From the NCBI GenBank assembly GCA_949130495.1, contig OX422215.1, positions 12,315,302 through 12,379,301 on the forward strand: DNA of 64,000 nucleotides, read 5' to 3'. The translations under genes were made by a program, and so were the position numbers. Each line of letters begins with the position of its first letter. The first letter of the stretch is position 1. Shown here in pieces: positions 11,072 to 24,066 of the stretch. A model generated the notes under the pieces. That model was not told where the DNA came from, searched no databases, and saw only the letters and a list, made by a program, of their open reading frames with translations. This DNA is from Sambucus nigra (lineage: Eukaryota; Streptophyta; Magnoliopsida; Dipsacales; Adoxaceae).

Positions 11072-13324
11072 TGTGGCACCCCGCTTAATTCTAACGTCGG
11101 CCGCCACCAAAACTAAGCCGAGTGCGAGTAAATAAATACCATTCTCATCATGAAACAAATATGAGACATATAAAATTTATCCACAAGATAATGATTGACA
11201 AATACCAACAATGCAATAAAAGAAATCCATTATCATGTTAAGCTTCGAATAATACAATCTTCAATAATATGCCTGAGTAAAATCCAACTAAGAATATCTG
11301 AATAACACCTTACAACTGTGGAACCGAATGGCCCACTAAGACCATAGACTGAGTCTCAATATAAACACGAAGGAATGGAAAACTAATCTACACTTTTAAG
11401 CATAACTAAAATAACTCCAGCTTCACCTCCAAGATAATCTCCCAAAAACCTGTGCAACCACTCTAGCACTAATACCTGAAAAATGTTAGTCAACGCACGA
11501 AGTCAGAGCCCCGAGCATGAATACACACTACACCGCTCAAATAGGATCCGTGAACCCAGACAATAGCATTATATGCAATAAATTTCTCAATAGAATATTT
11601 TAATTAGACGAGTAATTAAATGCGATAATACTAGATCACTAACTACTCTAGAGATCCCCATTTCAAAAGAACACACCAATATAATTGTAATTTCTCAAAT
11701 CCCGCGGAGTTAATTTTATTTAATTAACCTAATATTTTATAATTATCTTTATTTATTTCACTTAAGAATATAGGTCCTCCCGCCTCGGGTGATTTCTCCA
11801 CCAAATACATATCTCCTTGTCAAAACGTCGGCTAGCCCGTTTAAACTTTTGGCCTTCGCTGATTGACAAGGTTCCACACACGACACGACATAAAACATCG
11901 GCTGGCCCGTTTAAACTATCGACCCTCGCTGAATATGTCGCCAATATATTTTAATACCCGTCTTATTATCTTAGGTATTAATTCTCAATATTCTCAATTC
12001 ACAATTTTAATTCACCCCACCCTTTTATCGATGTGAGATCCTCAAAATACCCCTTTGTCCCATACATAAGGCTCCCCAAGTTATCAATACGTCCTACCCT
12101 ATGTATAGGATGAATTTCTAACTTAAATCTCTACCTAGTCTCATGCCTAGATTAGCGTAACGACGAATAAATACCGAAAATCAACCCACCCCCAAAATGA
12201 TAGAAACGCGATAATCTACCCTCACTAGTCCCATACCTAGAAGGCGTAAATCATCTAACGGCCTACCCACTAATCCCATACCTAGAGGGAATCCTAAAAG
12301 TTAAGGGAGATCAAAAATACCCAACAACCCGTCATCACAACGGCAATATAATAATACCAACAAATCACAAAAACAACCATGATAAATCAACGTACAAAAT
12401 TACGTATGATAGTCCAATTCAATTAAATCTTATTTCCACCGGATTAATTCCAAAAAATTATTTTAAACATAAATTCTAAAATTTCATCATTAATACGTCA
12501 TATTATCAATTACATTACTCAACACGATTTACATGAGTTATACACCCCAAATCCCATTATTTCAAAAACTAGGGTTTTTCTCCATGCAGCCTACACCCAT
12601 AAATCCAAAAATCCACTCACGAATCCTACGTACCCAAGGGTTATAAATCTTATTTATATTAAAAGATTTCATAAAAACAGCCCCAAGTTTTAAGTTTCCA
12701 CTTTCCCTAATTGGATTTCTAGTTGATTTTAAGAGAAACATTAAATTAAGGTTTAGGCAACATTTAAAACGCACAATACTAAAGGAAAGGAAAGGAATTG
12801 AGTATTCATGCCTGAAATTAAATGGATTAAAATCTGAATAGTTGGACTCTTCTTGAGAAAAACACCACTTGAATCTTCACCTTTTGATTTAAAAGTTGGG
12901 GCTAGGGGTCGAATATAAGAGGAAAATAGCTTTGGAATGCTTTCTGGAGAAAAGTTTGAGAGAAAAAGGATTTTTTAGAGTCCCATCCCCGTCATTGTTT
13001 GGTATTTAAAGGTTTAAGAGTTAGAAACAACAAGGAGACTAAACAAAGCACCAACTTACAGTCGTTCGAACGAGGACACGTGTTGTTCCAACGATAAGCG
13101 ACGTTGTTCGAACGACATGCTCTGTCGTTTGAACGACCCCCAATTCTCCAAAATTAATTCTTTTTTAAATATTCAACTTAATTATCTGATAAAAATTTAA
13201 ATTAGCTGAACAAAACGCATCTTCCAGTTAAATATTTAAAAGAAATCTTGTATGCCCATTTAAACCAAAATTTTATTTTCCTCCGATTTAATTAAAAACA
13301 ATAATAAAAACATGGGGTGTTACA
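11072..13324 (-). repeat. LTR A (3'-most LTR of the array)
   Basis: 2253 bp; read on the minus strand it starts TGTAACACCCC (13324) and ends GTGCCACA (11072). A TATA-like TTTAAATACC lies on the minus strand at 13001-13010. A cluster of GTCGTTCGAACGAC-type palindromes lies just upstream of it at 13061-13137. A region near 11815-11945 contains two copies of a roughly 85-bp unit starting 'cgtcggctRgcccgtttaaac'. The 60-codon minus ORF there is a by-product of that repeat. Confidence 0.9.
13001..13010 (-). promoter_or_regulatory. TATA-like box in LTR A
   Basis: TTTAAATACC on the minus strand, about 315 bp into the LTR. The same box sits at 15922-15931 in LTR B and at 18733-18742 (one change) in LTR C. 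It is followed by pyrimidine-rich sequence and a plausible transcription start. This fits a U3/R promoter but is unproven. Confidence 0.5.
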
Positions 13325-13476
13325 TACTTCCCCACTAGCAAAGGAATTTCGCCCTTGAAATTCGACAACAACCCAAACACGTAAAATAAAATAATGCTCA
13401 CATATGCCTACCCGTAGAGTGCTATAATCAGGCGCCCATACACCTAATCCTAGTCGCACAAAATCCCACGATCGAA

Positions 13477-13548
<72 letters not shown>

Positions 13549-13990
13549 CTAAGAAGATAACGGCGGCATACCACGCGCTCTCGTGAGTCACCACTCGATT
13601 CTATCTCCAAAAGTCATCCAAAGACTAAAGTCCTCATTCAAAGCGCCAAAACCAATACTTATGATAACCAACATTTGAACCAGCAATATCAAAAATAACC
13701 GTCATCTCCAAATCACCTCTAAAGATACTTGCATAGAGATTACAAATTCTAACCTCAATTACCACAATGTTCTCAACGCCAAACTCCAAGTCATCCGAAT
13801 GATAAAGTACTCTAATCATTAATGCTAACACATCCTTCTCATCGACAATCCTATTTCCAAACTTTGCTAACACATATGCTAGAACCAATATCTTAGAGAG
13901 TACGAATCAACAAAGGAATCAAAGATCATTGATGCTGAAGCTAAACGGACTCACAACCTACAATACCTAAGGCCATGCTCTAATACCATC
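13325..13990 (-). mobile_element. Internal segment 1 of the array (PPT to PBS)
   Basis: 666 bp without coding potential. Next to LTR A the minus strand reads GTGGGGAAGTA, a polypurine tract, preceded by 'gaatttcaagggcgaaattcc', the remnant of a Tekay polyprotein 3' end. Next to LTR B the minus strand reads GATGGTATTAGAGC, matching an initiator-Met tRNA primer site with one change. A long (TA)n tract occupies 13480-13547. All gag-pol coding is missing. Confidence 0.85.
13480..13547. repeat. (TA)n microsatellite
   Basis: About 68 bases of pure TA. The equivalent place in internal segment 2 has the shorter 16383-16421 TA/CA tract. The two minus-strand ORFs across it (13292-13594, 13428-13610) are artefacts. 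Confidence 0.98.
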
Positions 13991-16224
13991 TGTCACACCC
14001 CGCTTAATTCTAGCGTCAGCCGCCACCAAAACTAAGCCGGGTGCGAGTAAATAAATACATTCTCAACACGAAACATATATGAGACATATAAAATTTATCC
14101 ACAAGATAATTATTAAATCATCCCAAATGACAAATACCAAAAATGCGATTGAAGAAATCCATTATCTTGTTAAGCTTCGAATAATACAATTTTTAATAAT
14201 ATACCTGAGTAAAATCCAACTAAGACATCTGAATAACACCTTACAGCTATGTAATCGAATGTCCCACTAAAACCATAGACTGAGTCTCAATATAAACACG
14301 AAGGAATGGAAAACTAATCTACACTTTTAAGCATAATTAAAATAACTCCAGTTGAACCTCCAAGATAATCTCCCAAAATCCTGTGCAACCACTTCAGCAC
14401 TAATACCTGAAAAATGTTAGTCAACGCACGAAGTCAGAGCCCCGAGCATGAATACACACTACACCGCTCAAATAGGGTCCGTGAACCCAGACAATAGCAT
14501 TATATGCAATAAATTTCTCAATAGAATATTTTAATTAGACGAGTAATTAAATGCGATAATACTAGATCACTAACTACTCTAGAGATCCCCATTTCAAAAG
14601 AACACACCTATATAATTGTAATTTCTCAAATCCCGCGGAGTTAATTTTATTTAACTAACCTAATATTTTATAATTATCTCTATTTATTTCACTTAAGAAT
14701 AGAGGTCCTCCCGCCTCGGGTGATTTCTCCACCAAATACATATCTCCTTGTCAAAACGTCGGCTAGCCCGTTTAAACTTTTGGCCTTCGCTGATTGACAA
14801 GGTTCCACACACGACATGACATAAAATATCGGCTGGCCCGTTTAAACTATCAGCCCTCGCTGAATATGTCGCCAATATATTTTAATACCCATCTTATTAT
14901 CTTAGGTATTAATTCTCAATATTCTCAATTCACAATTTTAATTCACCCCACCCTTTTATCGATGTGAGATCCTCAAAATACCCCTTTGTCCCATACATAA
15001 GGCTCCCCAAGTTATCAATACGTCATGCCCTATGTATAGGATGAATTTCTAACTTAAATCTCTACCTAGTCTCATGCATAGATTAGCGTAACGACGAATA
15101 AATACCGAAAATCAACCCACCCCCAAAATGATAGAAACGCGATAATCTACCCTCACTAGTCTCATACCTAGAAGGCACAAATCATCTAACGGCCTACCCA
15201 CTAGTCCCATACCTAGAGGGAACCCTAAACGTAAAGGGAGAGAAAAAATACCCAACAACCCGTCATCACAACGGCAATATAATAATACCAACAAATCACT
15301 AAAACAAGCATGATAAATCAACGTACAATATTACGCATGATAGTCCAATTAAATTAAATCTTATTTTCACCGGATTAATTCCAAATAATTATTTTAAACA
15401 TAAATACTGAAATTTCGTCATTAATACGTCATATTATCAATTACATTATCTCAACACAATTTACATGAGTTATATGCCCCAAACGCCACTATTTCAAAAA
15501 CTAGGGTTTTTGCAACCTACACCCATAAATCCCAAAATTTACTCATGAATCCTACGTACCCAACGGTTATAAATCTTATTTATATTAAAAGATTTCATAA
15601 AAACAGCCCCAAGTTTTAAGTTTCCACTTTCCCTAATTGGATTTCTAGTTAATTTTAAGAGAAACATTAAATTAAGGTTTAGGCAACATTTAAAACGCAT
15701 AATACTAAAGGAAAGGAATAGAGTATTCATGCCTGAAATTAAATGCAATAAAATCTGAATAGCTGGACTCTTCTTGAGAAAAACACCACTTGAATCTTCA
15801 CCTCTTGAGTTAAAAGCTAGGGCTAGGGGTCGAATATAAGAGGAAAATAGCTTTGGAATGCTTTTTGGAGAAAAGTTTGAGAGAAAAAGGGTTTTTAAGA
15901 GTCCCAGCCCCATCACAGTTTGGTATTTAAAGGTTTAAGAGTTAGAAACAACAAGGAGACTAAACAAAGCACCAACTTACAGTCGTTCGAATGAGTACAC
16001 GTGTCGTTCGAATGACATGCTCTGTCGTTTGAACAACCCCCACTTTTCCAAAATTAATTCTTTTAAAAAAAATTGATTTAATTATCTGGTAAAAATCTAT
16101 ATTCGTTGAATAAAACGCATCTTCTAGTTAAATATTTAAAAGAAATCCTATAAGCCCATTCAATCCGAAATTTTATTTTCCTCGGATTTAATTAAAAACA
16201 ATAATCAAAACATGGGGTGTCACA
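13991..16224 (-). repeat. LTR B (middle LTR)
   Basis: 2234 bp, starting TGTGACACCCC on the minus strand at 16224 and ending GTGTGACA at 13991. It shares with LTR A the internal duplication near 14745-14875, and by eye is closer to A than to C. The palindrome cluster (15982-16037) has one unit fewer than in A and C. Confidence 0.9.
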
Positions 16225-16863
16225 TACTTCCCCAGTAGCAAAGGAATTTCGCCCTCGAAATTCGACAAAAACCCAAACACGCAAAATAAAATAACGCTCA
16301 CATATGCCTACCCGTAGAGTGCTATAATTAGGCGCCCATACACCTAATTATAGTTGCACAAAATCCCATGATCGAAAATACAATATATATATATATATAT
16401 ATAAACACACACACACACACATAACTATGAAGATAACGGCGTACCACGTGCTCTCGTGAGTCGCCACTCGATTCTATCTCCAAAAGTCATCCAAAGACTA
16501 AAGTCCTCATTCACATCGCCAAAATCAATACTTACGATAACCAACATTTGCACCAACGAAATCCAAAATAACTGTCATCTCCAAAATCACCTCTAAAGAT
16601 ACTTGCATAGAGATTAAAAATTCTAATCTCAATTACCACAATGTTCTCAACGCCAAACTCCAAGTCATCCGAATGATAAATTACTCGAATCATTAATGCT
16701 AACACATCCTTATCATTGAGAATCCTATTTCCAAACTTCTCTAACACGTATGCTAGAACAACTATCTTAGAGAGTACGAATCAATAAAGGAATCAAAGAT
16801 CGGTGATGCGGAAGCTAAATGGACTCACAACCTACAAGACCTAAGACGATGTCTGATACCATC
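16225..16863 (-). mobile_element. Internal segment 2 of the array
   Basis: 639 bp, closely similar to internal segment 1 throughout, with PPT (GGGGAAGTA, minus) at its low end and PBS (GATGGTATCAGA, minus) at its high end. No coding potential. Confidence 0.85.
16383..16421. repeat. (TA)n(CA)n microsatellite
   Basis: About 21 bases of TA followed by about 17 bases of AC. Confidence 0.95.
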
Positions 16864-19057
16864 TGTCACACCCCGCTTAATTCTAGCGTCGGCCGCCACC
16901 AAAACTAAGCAGGTGCGAGTAAATAAATACCATTCTCAGCACGAAATATATATGATACATATAAAATTTATCCACAAGATAATGATTAAATCATCCCAAA
17001 TGACAAATACCAAAAATGCGATAAAAGAAATCCATTATCATGCTAAGCTTCGAATAATAGAATTTTCAATAATATACCTGAGTAAAATCCAACTAAGAAC
17101 ATCTGAATAACACCTTACAACTATGGAAACGAATGGCCCACTAAAACCATAGACTGAGTCTCAATATAAACACGAAGGAATGGAAAACTAATCTACACTT
17201 TTAAGCATAACTAAAATAACTCCAACTGCACCTCCAAGATAATCTCCCAAAAACCTGTGCAACCACTCCAGCACTAATACCTGAAAAATGTTAGTCAATG
17301 CACGAGGTCAGGGCCCCGAGCATAAATAAACACTACTCCCCTCAAATAGGGTCCGTGAACCCAGAAAATAGCATTATACGCAATAAATATCACAGTAGAA
17401 TATTTTAATTAGACGAGTAATTAAACGCGATAATAATAAATCACTAACTACCCTAGAGATCCCCATTTCAAAAGAACACACAAATATAATTTTAAATTTT
17501 CAAATCCCGCGGAGTTAATTATATTTAATTAACCCAATATTTTATTATTATCTCAATTTATTTCACTTAAGAATTGGAGTTCTCCTGCCTCGGGTGATTT
17601 CTCAACCAAAATACACATCCCTTGGCAAAACGTCGGCTGGCCCATTTAAACTGTCGGCTCTCGCTGATTATGTCACCAATATATTTTAATACTCGTCGCA
17701 TTATCTTAGGTATTAATTCTCAATATTCTCAATTCACAATTTCAATTCACCCCACTCTTTTATCGAGGTGAGATCCTCAAAATACCCCTCAGTCCATACC
17801 TAAGGGTCCCCAAGTTATCAATACGTCCTACCCTATGTATCAGAAGAATTTCTAACTTAAATCTCTACCTAGTCTCATGCCTAGGCTAACGTAACGACGA
17901 ATAAATACCAAAAATCAGCCCACCCCCAAAATGATAGAAATGCGATAATCTACCCTCACTAGTCCCATACCTAGAAGGCGTAAATCATCTGATGACCTAC
18001 CCACTAGTCTCATACCTAGAGGGAATCCTAAAAGTAAAGGGAGAGAAAAATACCAAAAAAAAAACGTCATCACAACGGCAATATAATAATACCAACAAAT
18101 CACAAAAACAAGCATGATAAATCAACTTACAAAATTACGCATGATAGTCCAATTCAAGTATATCTTATTTTCACCGAATTAATTCCAAATAATTATTTTA
18201 AAACATAAATACTGGAATTTCATCATTAATACGTCATATTATCAATTACATTATCACAACACAATTTACATGAGTTATACGCCCCAAATCCCATTATTTC
18301 AAAATTTAGGGTTTTCTACATGCAACATACACCCATAAATCCCAAAATCCACTAATGAATCCTACGTACCCAAGGCTTATAAATCTTATTCATATTATAA
18401 GATTTCATAAAAATAGCCACAAGTTTTAAGTGTACACTTTCCCTAATTAGATTTCTAGTTGATTTTAAGAGAAACATTAAATTAAGGTTTAGCCAACATT
18501 TAAAACGCATAAAACTAAAGGAAAGGAATAGAGTGTTCATGCCTGAAATTAAATGGATTAAAATCTGAATAGTTGGAATCTTCTTGAGAAAAAAACCACT
18601 TGAATCTTCACCTCTTGAGTTAAAAAGCTGGGGCTAGGGGTTGAATATAAGTGGAAAATAGCTTTGGAAAGCTTTCTAGAGAAAAATTTGAGAGAAAAAG
18701 TATTCTTTAGAGTCCCAGCCCCGTCACAGTTTTGTATTTAAAGGTTTAAGAGTTAGAAACAGCAATGAGACTAAACAAAGCACCGACTTACAATCGTTTG
18801 AATGAGGACACGTGTCGTTCGAATGACAAGCGACATCGTTCGAACGACATGCTCTGTCGTTTGAACGACCCCCCAATTTTCCAAAATTAATTCTTTTGAA
18901 AAAATCTAAGTTAATTATCTGATAAAAATCTATATTAGCTGAAAAAAACGCATCTGCCAGTTAAATATTTAAAAGAAATCCTATAAGCCCATGTAATCCG
19001 AAATTTTATTTTACTCCGATTTAATTAAAAATAATAATCAAAACATGGGATGTTACA
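16864..19057 (-). repeat. LTR C (5'-most LTR of the array)
   Basis: 2194 bp, starting TGTAACATCCC on the minus strand at 19057 and ending GTGTGACA at 16864. It lacks one copy of the roughly 85-bp duplication present in A and B (compare 17625-17690) and is the most diverged of the three. The AGATC duplicate follows at 19058. Confidence 0.9.
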
Positions 19058-19062
19058 AGATC

Positions 19063-21038
19063 AAATAAATTTGATACCGGAATTGGATGAATTTGTGGGC
19101 ATCGTGGATGGTAATGATGAAGATGATGTTGTTGAAGTTACATGTAAGAAGCAATCTTTCGTAGATGGTTCTCAACGCGAAAGTAATTACCCCTCAAAAG
19201 TCGTTGGAAGAAAGCCACCAAAATAAAAGGGTCCTATCGATTTATATTACACTCCTGATCCCGAGGTTGTGGTGCAAACCCGAAAGGGCAAACAAATGGA
19301 GTTGGATGATAATAATTAGACCAAAATAGAGTGAGATATCGGGCATGCAAACAATTTTCTTGATGGATGTGTCGCAGGGATTTTTTTCAATTTCGTTAAA
19401 TGTGAAAGCGTTCACTTATTTATCGAATTGGTTGGACAATACGGACCAGGTATGAAACGACCTAACTACAATGAGGTAAGGGTTCCGTTACTTAAAAACG
19501 AGGTCACAAGCGAAGAAAAATTGATGAATGTTCACAAAGTGTAATGGGCAAAAATGGGTGTCCTTTTATAGCGGATGGTTGGCAAGACAACAGAGAGAGA
19601 GGACTTTGCTAAAAAGATTTGGTCGACTCTCCAAAAGGTAGTATGATTGTAGAGTCCGTTGACGCTTTGTCCTATTCAAAAAATGTGACAAAAATGTTTG
19701 AGTTGCTTGGTAATTTTATGGAAAGGGTGGGAGAGTTGAAGGTGGCACGGATAGCGTGTCCGTTGATGTCTTAGACGGTAAGATACTTTATATCTTTGTA
19801 TTTTTAGTACACATCTTTTAATATTTGTGTAAAATATAATTCAATTTCATATTATAAAATTTTATTTATTTTCTCTTGATATGTACTTATTTGGAGGCAA
19901 AGTATCCACACTTGTATCGTCACCATGTGCGGCTCTTTTTGGACTTGATGTTGGAGGATATTTTCAAGTTAACAAACACGAATAGGACTTTTCCAAAAGC
20001 TATTTACTTAAATATGTCTATTTATACCCGAACGCGGGTGGTGAACTTGTTAAGGAAATTCACAAACTGTAAGGAGTTGCTTAGGCTCGTAAAAACTAGG
20101 TTTCTGACGGCCTTTATCACATTGTCGAGAATTCATGAACAATAGAAAAACTTGTGAAAAATGTTCACTTTCGAAGAATGAAACACAAGTAAGTGGTCAA
20201 AGGAGGCACAAGGGAAAAGGGTGGGAGGAATTATATTGATGCCCTCCTTTTGGAATCATATTGTGTTCGGTCTTAAGGCCACGGGTCCTCTTGTTCGTGT
20301 TCTTTGATTGGTTGATGGTGAAAGGAATCCTCCAACGGGATATATCTATGAGTCAATGGATAGGGCAAAAGAAGCCATTGAGAAGTCTTTTAAGGGAATG
20401 TAGATATAAGGAAAATTTTGAGATTATTGATAAGAGGTGGGATGTCCAACTTCATCACCCCTTACATGCAGGGGGTATTTCTTAAACTCAAAATTCTTCT
20501 TCACCAATCCAAACATCGTGCAAGATGAAGAGGTAACATCGGGTTTGTATAAATGCATTGCAAGATTGGTGCCAAGAATTGAAACACAAGATATAATTAC
20601 TCATGAGTTAGTCAAGTATAAGAGAGTTGATGGTTTCTTTCGATTAGATATGGTTGTACGGCAAAGAGCCAAAAAGGCCAAGGTAATCTTCATGAATTGC
20701 AAGTGATTTTTTTGTCATGTATATATTGCAATCAATGTAAAATATTAATTGTATTTTTATAATTAACAACTGAGTGGTGGGGTTCATAAGGAACCTCAAC
20801 ACTAAATTTGCAAAAATCTGCAATTAAGATTCTCAGCCTTACACGTAGTGCGTCTGGTTACGAGAGGAATTGGAGTGGTTTTGAACATGTAATCATTAGT
20901 ATTATTTGATAATTAATATTACAATTATTTGGTTAACTCCAATTGTATGATAAAATACTAATTAGTTATATATGATATTTAGCAACTTCACAGCAAGAAA
21001 AGAAATAGGTTAAGTCAATCTCATTTGAATGATTTGGT
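19063..21038 (+). pseudogene. hAT transposase gene, catalytic region (piece 2 of 3)
   Basis: After the AGATC duplicate the hAT reading resumes: LIPELDEFVGIVDGND, KGPIDLYYTPDPEVVVQ, VGQYGPGMKRPNYNEVRVPL, then the first catalytic block ADGWQD and KGSMIVESVDA (DUF659-like). Further on come LEAKYPHLY and LFLDLMLEDI (19876-20145), WDVQLHHPLHAGGYFLN (20437-20480) and DEEVTSGLYKC. The C-terminal dimerisation block EWWGS and SGYERNWSGFEH follows at about 20773-20888. An intron with GT at 20889 and AG at 20982 is clear; another is likely at about 20682-20765. Many stops and frameshifts are present. The final exon breaks at TTGGT (21034-21038), the TSD of the next LTR element. Confidence 0.9.
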
Positions 21039-24000
21039 TGTGACACCCCGTCTAATTAAACACCGGGTAGCTACTCCTTTATTAAATTAATACAAAATAT
21101 CAAGTTGGTTCAGTCTTAGCATCACTGTCGAAAACATTAAATAAATTACTAGCCACCTAATATTCAAAAAAGAGAGATGTCAGGTTTTATTAACTAAGTT
21201 AACAAATAAACAATAATTTATTCAATAAACCAACAATCGCATAACCAATCTCATATAAATGCTCAACGAGATGAAATCAAATAAGTCCGGAGTAAACACT
21301 CCCATAAATAAGATGCCAGAGTAAATAATGTCCCAATACAAGAGTCTGAATAAACAATAAACCAAGAACTAAAATAATGGAAGTCAGCAACTACAACCTC
21401 TAATATAAGAATGGAAGGCATGCCCTAACTGATACAAGTGACTATGAAGGAATCAAGGATAAAATGAGAGCGTCTACTACGAAGATCCTGAAACTTCCAC
21501 AACAGCTACAGCACATCATCTGAATGGAACTCCTATGCTTGGCGTCCCTGTGGCTGGGCACCTAAAATGTTTTTACAAAACAAAAATAGATTTGGAGGAA
21601 AACGGGTCAGAGCCCGATTGTGAAAATAGTTTAAAAGTTTAGCAAGTTATTTAATTTACAATTAAACATCACATATTATAAACACGTTAGTTGCGTACTC
21701 TCACATGAGTTTCTTACCTCCCAACTACTATGCACGCCTAACGTATGCCTTTAACCCATCCTAGCTATGCCACTATCTAACTAGTTTGTACCACTCATAC
21801 CTTCGCATTCTAACATAGAGTAATTACACGTAACCCCCAAATAAGCCATATTTACAACCCAGGTTCACATTCATTAAATTAATTATCTCAGGTGTTAATT
21901 TAATTTTCATTCTTGACCCAATCAATTATCTTAGTTATTCACATCTGCTAAGTAACAATGAACCAGTCACAAGTATATAAGTATATCACTCTCAGTACAT
22001 AAATATATATATATGGAACCCCTAGGCTAAGCTGCGGTGCACGCATACTCTGCTATCAAATCCATGTACGTCACGTACGCAAGGATCACGTGTTCTGAAT
22101 CTCTCAGGAACCGTCAAATACAAATCACACATATTGGAGGCGAACATAATTCACATACCCATGGGCACGCACATACCTACGCTCCCAAGGTCAGCTGATT
22201 TATCAACTCATAAATAAGTCATTCACAGTACTATGTCCTTAAGGTACCATTCTAAATCCCCCCGAAGGCAAACAAGGATAAGAGGGTCCTTTTCCAGAAT
22301 AAAACTAACCTCCCATGATAACAAGTATGGTAGGTATGTCATACACATAAGAAATCCATACACTAGGCATTCACACAACCTAAGTAATCATATATCAATA
22401 TAGATGTTCACACATTTCATCTAGTTAATCTTGTACGTAGCAAGTTTACCCCGAACATTACACATAATATATATATACCGTTTGATAACTCTCTCATCGT
22501 ATCAATTTGGGTACTTAAACCTATCTCAAAAGGTTACTAGGTTTCTTATTAATTTCAAATGTTATCTCAGCACTTAAAGTCACTCCGTTCCTGCCCTTAA
22601 TCTTACATCATCCTCAATTCTCAATAATATTCTAATTTAAACGTTTTCTAACCGTACCTCACTCGGTAGACCCTCGTAAGTAATATCAATCAATCCCATA
22701 AGTTATAGCATTCGCCAGTAATAACTAAGGCCCAACTGACTTTAATTAAGTCCCACACTATCATATTAATCTCCCTAATAACCAACATCGGCTTTGGAAT
22801 AATCATTAAACCTTAAAGAGAAACAATTTCCAAAATACAGCAGGGGTCGATCGATCGATAAAAGGGGTCGATCGATCGAACCTTCGATCAATCGACATTC
22901 TTGAGTCGATCGATCGATCAAGCAGGTATCAGCCCAGAAATCCTTAACAGTTACGGATTATCAACTTTTTACACTTCTTAATCATCATCCCAACATCCAA
23001 AACTCATAATTAAGTATACTAATTATCCTACTAACATAGTTACATCATTCCCCACGTTTTAGATTCATCAAATCGACCTATAACATTAATTACTTGGATC
23101 AATTAACCCAATTTTCACATAAAAACCTAGTTTTCCAATTTCTTCAAGAACATCCCATAATCCAATCAAATTTCGAAATTCTTTACCCATAAATCTTAAA
23201 TTCGTAGTTGTTATCATCTCCAACATATACCTACATGCAAGTCCTACCCAAATTATGATTTAAACCATTCAAATTCATTCAATTTTCATTATTTATGAGA
23301 AATCTTCAATTCTATAAAAATATGTAAACTATATGCTTTGAATCTTTGCAAGATAAATCACTTGCCTGTAAATATGATATTCTGATCCATTGTTGTTGTT
23401 CAAGGGCTGGTCCTCTCTTCTTTCCGGTCACATATCCGTCCAAATTGGTGGTGGTTTTGGTTTGGGGACTTTTTGTAACCTCTCCTCTAACTCACGTAAC
23501 TCCCCTCTTTGTTTTTGGTTGATAATGGACCTAATGGCCTAACCAAAAATAAATAATTCAACACTAAAAATCGTGGGTCTTAATTCCTAAATTTTTAAAA
23601 TTACCAAAATACCCTTCCGGGTTGCCGATTTGGCCTAAAAATTCCCCGGGACCCAAACTAAACCCCCGACTACTGTTTTCTGACTATCTCAACCCTTCTG
23701 TACACGTTGGCGTACTCAAAAAGCTCATACGGATGACATAAAAATAAAATACTCTTAAATCCCTTAAATTGGGTCCTGACACGACTAACACGCGCGTCCC
23801 AACTAAATTACCGAAACTGCCGTATTTTCAACTCACGACATTTTTAATAAAATCAATGATCACATATTACCATAATCACTCAGTAATATACAACATCATA
23901 ATAATAATAACCAAATACTAACTCTTGTCTCGGTAGCATTTAAATCCGAATTAATTTTCCAATTAATTAATTTTCTAATTAATTATCCCATAATTAAAAA

Positions 24001-24055
24001 CAATTCCATTTAATTTACCTCATAATTAAAAGCCATAAAAATACGGGGTATTACA
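21039..24055 (-). repeat. LTR D (3' LTR of the 10-kb element)
   Basis: 3017 bp, TGTAATACCCC at the minus-strand start (24055) and GGGTGTCACA at the end (21039). It contains a cluster of TCGATCGATCGA palindromes at 22846-22919. No coding sequence. Confidence 0.92.
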
Positions 24056-24066
24056 TACTTCCCCCC
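24056..24066 (-). other. Polypurine tract of the 10-kb element
   Basis: The minus strand reads GGGGGGAAGTA directly before the LTR start. It follows CGAATTTCGGGACGAAATTC, the hallmark last codons of Tekay chromovirus polyproteins. Confidence 0.8.

Larger units (their letters stand above)
11072..19057 (-). mobile_element. LTR-internal-LTR-internal-LTR retroelement array
   Basis: Three related LTRs (11072-13324, 13991-16224, 16864-19057) alternate with two non-coding internal segments of 666 and 639 bp, each with its own PBS and polypurine tract. The whole array is bounded by one 5-bp TSD, AGATC, at 11067-11071 and 19058-19062, so it behaves as a single insertion in the hAT gene. Unequal recombination between LTRs of sister copies, or insertion of a tandem molecule, would give this layout. 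The PBS (TGGTATCAGA type) and the sequence next to the PPT match Tekay chromoviruses, but no gag or pol remains; it is best seen as a deletion-derived or LARD-like non-autonomous element. Confidence 0.9.

Noticed and set aside
11762..11944. 60-codon minus-strand ORF conserved between LTRs A and B
   Set aside because: It is conserved because the LTRs are paralogous and is absent from LTR C; no domain.
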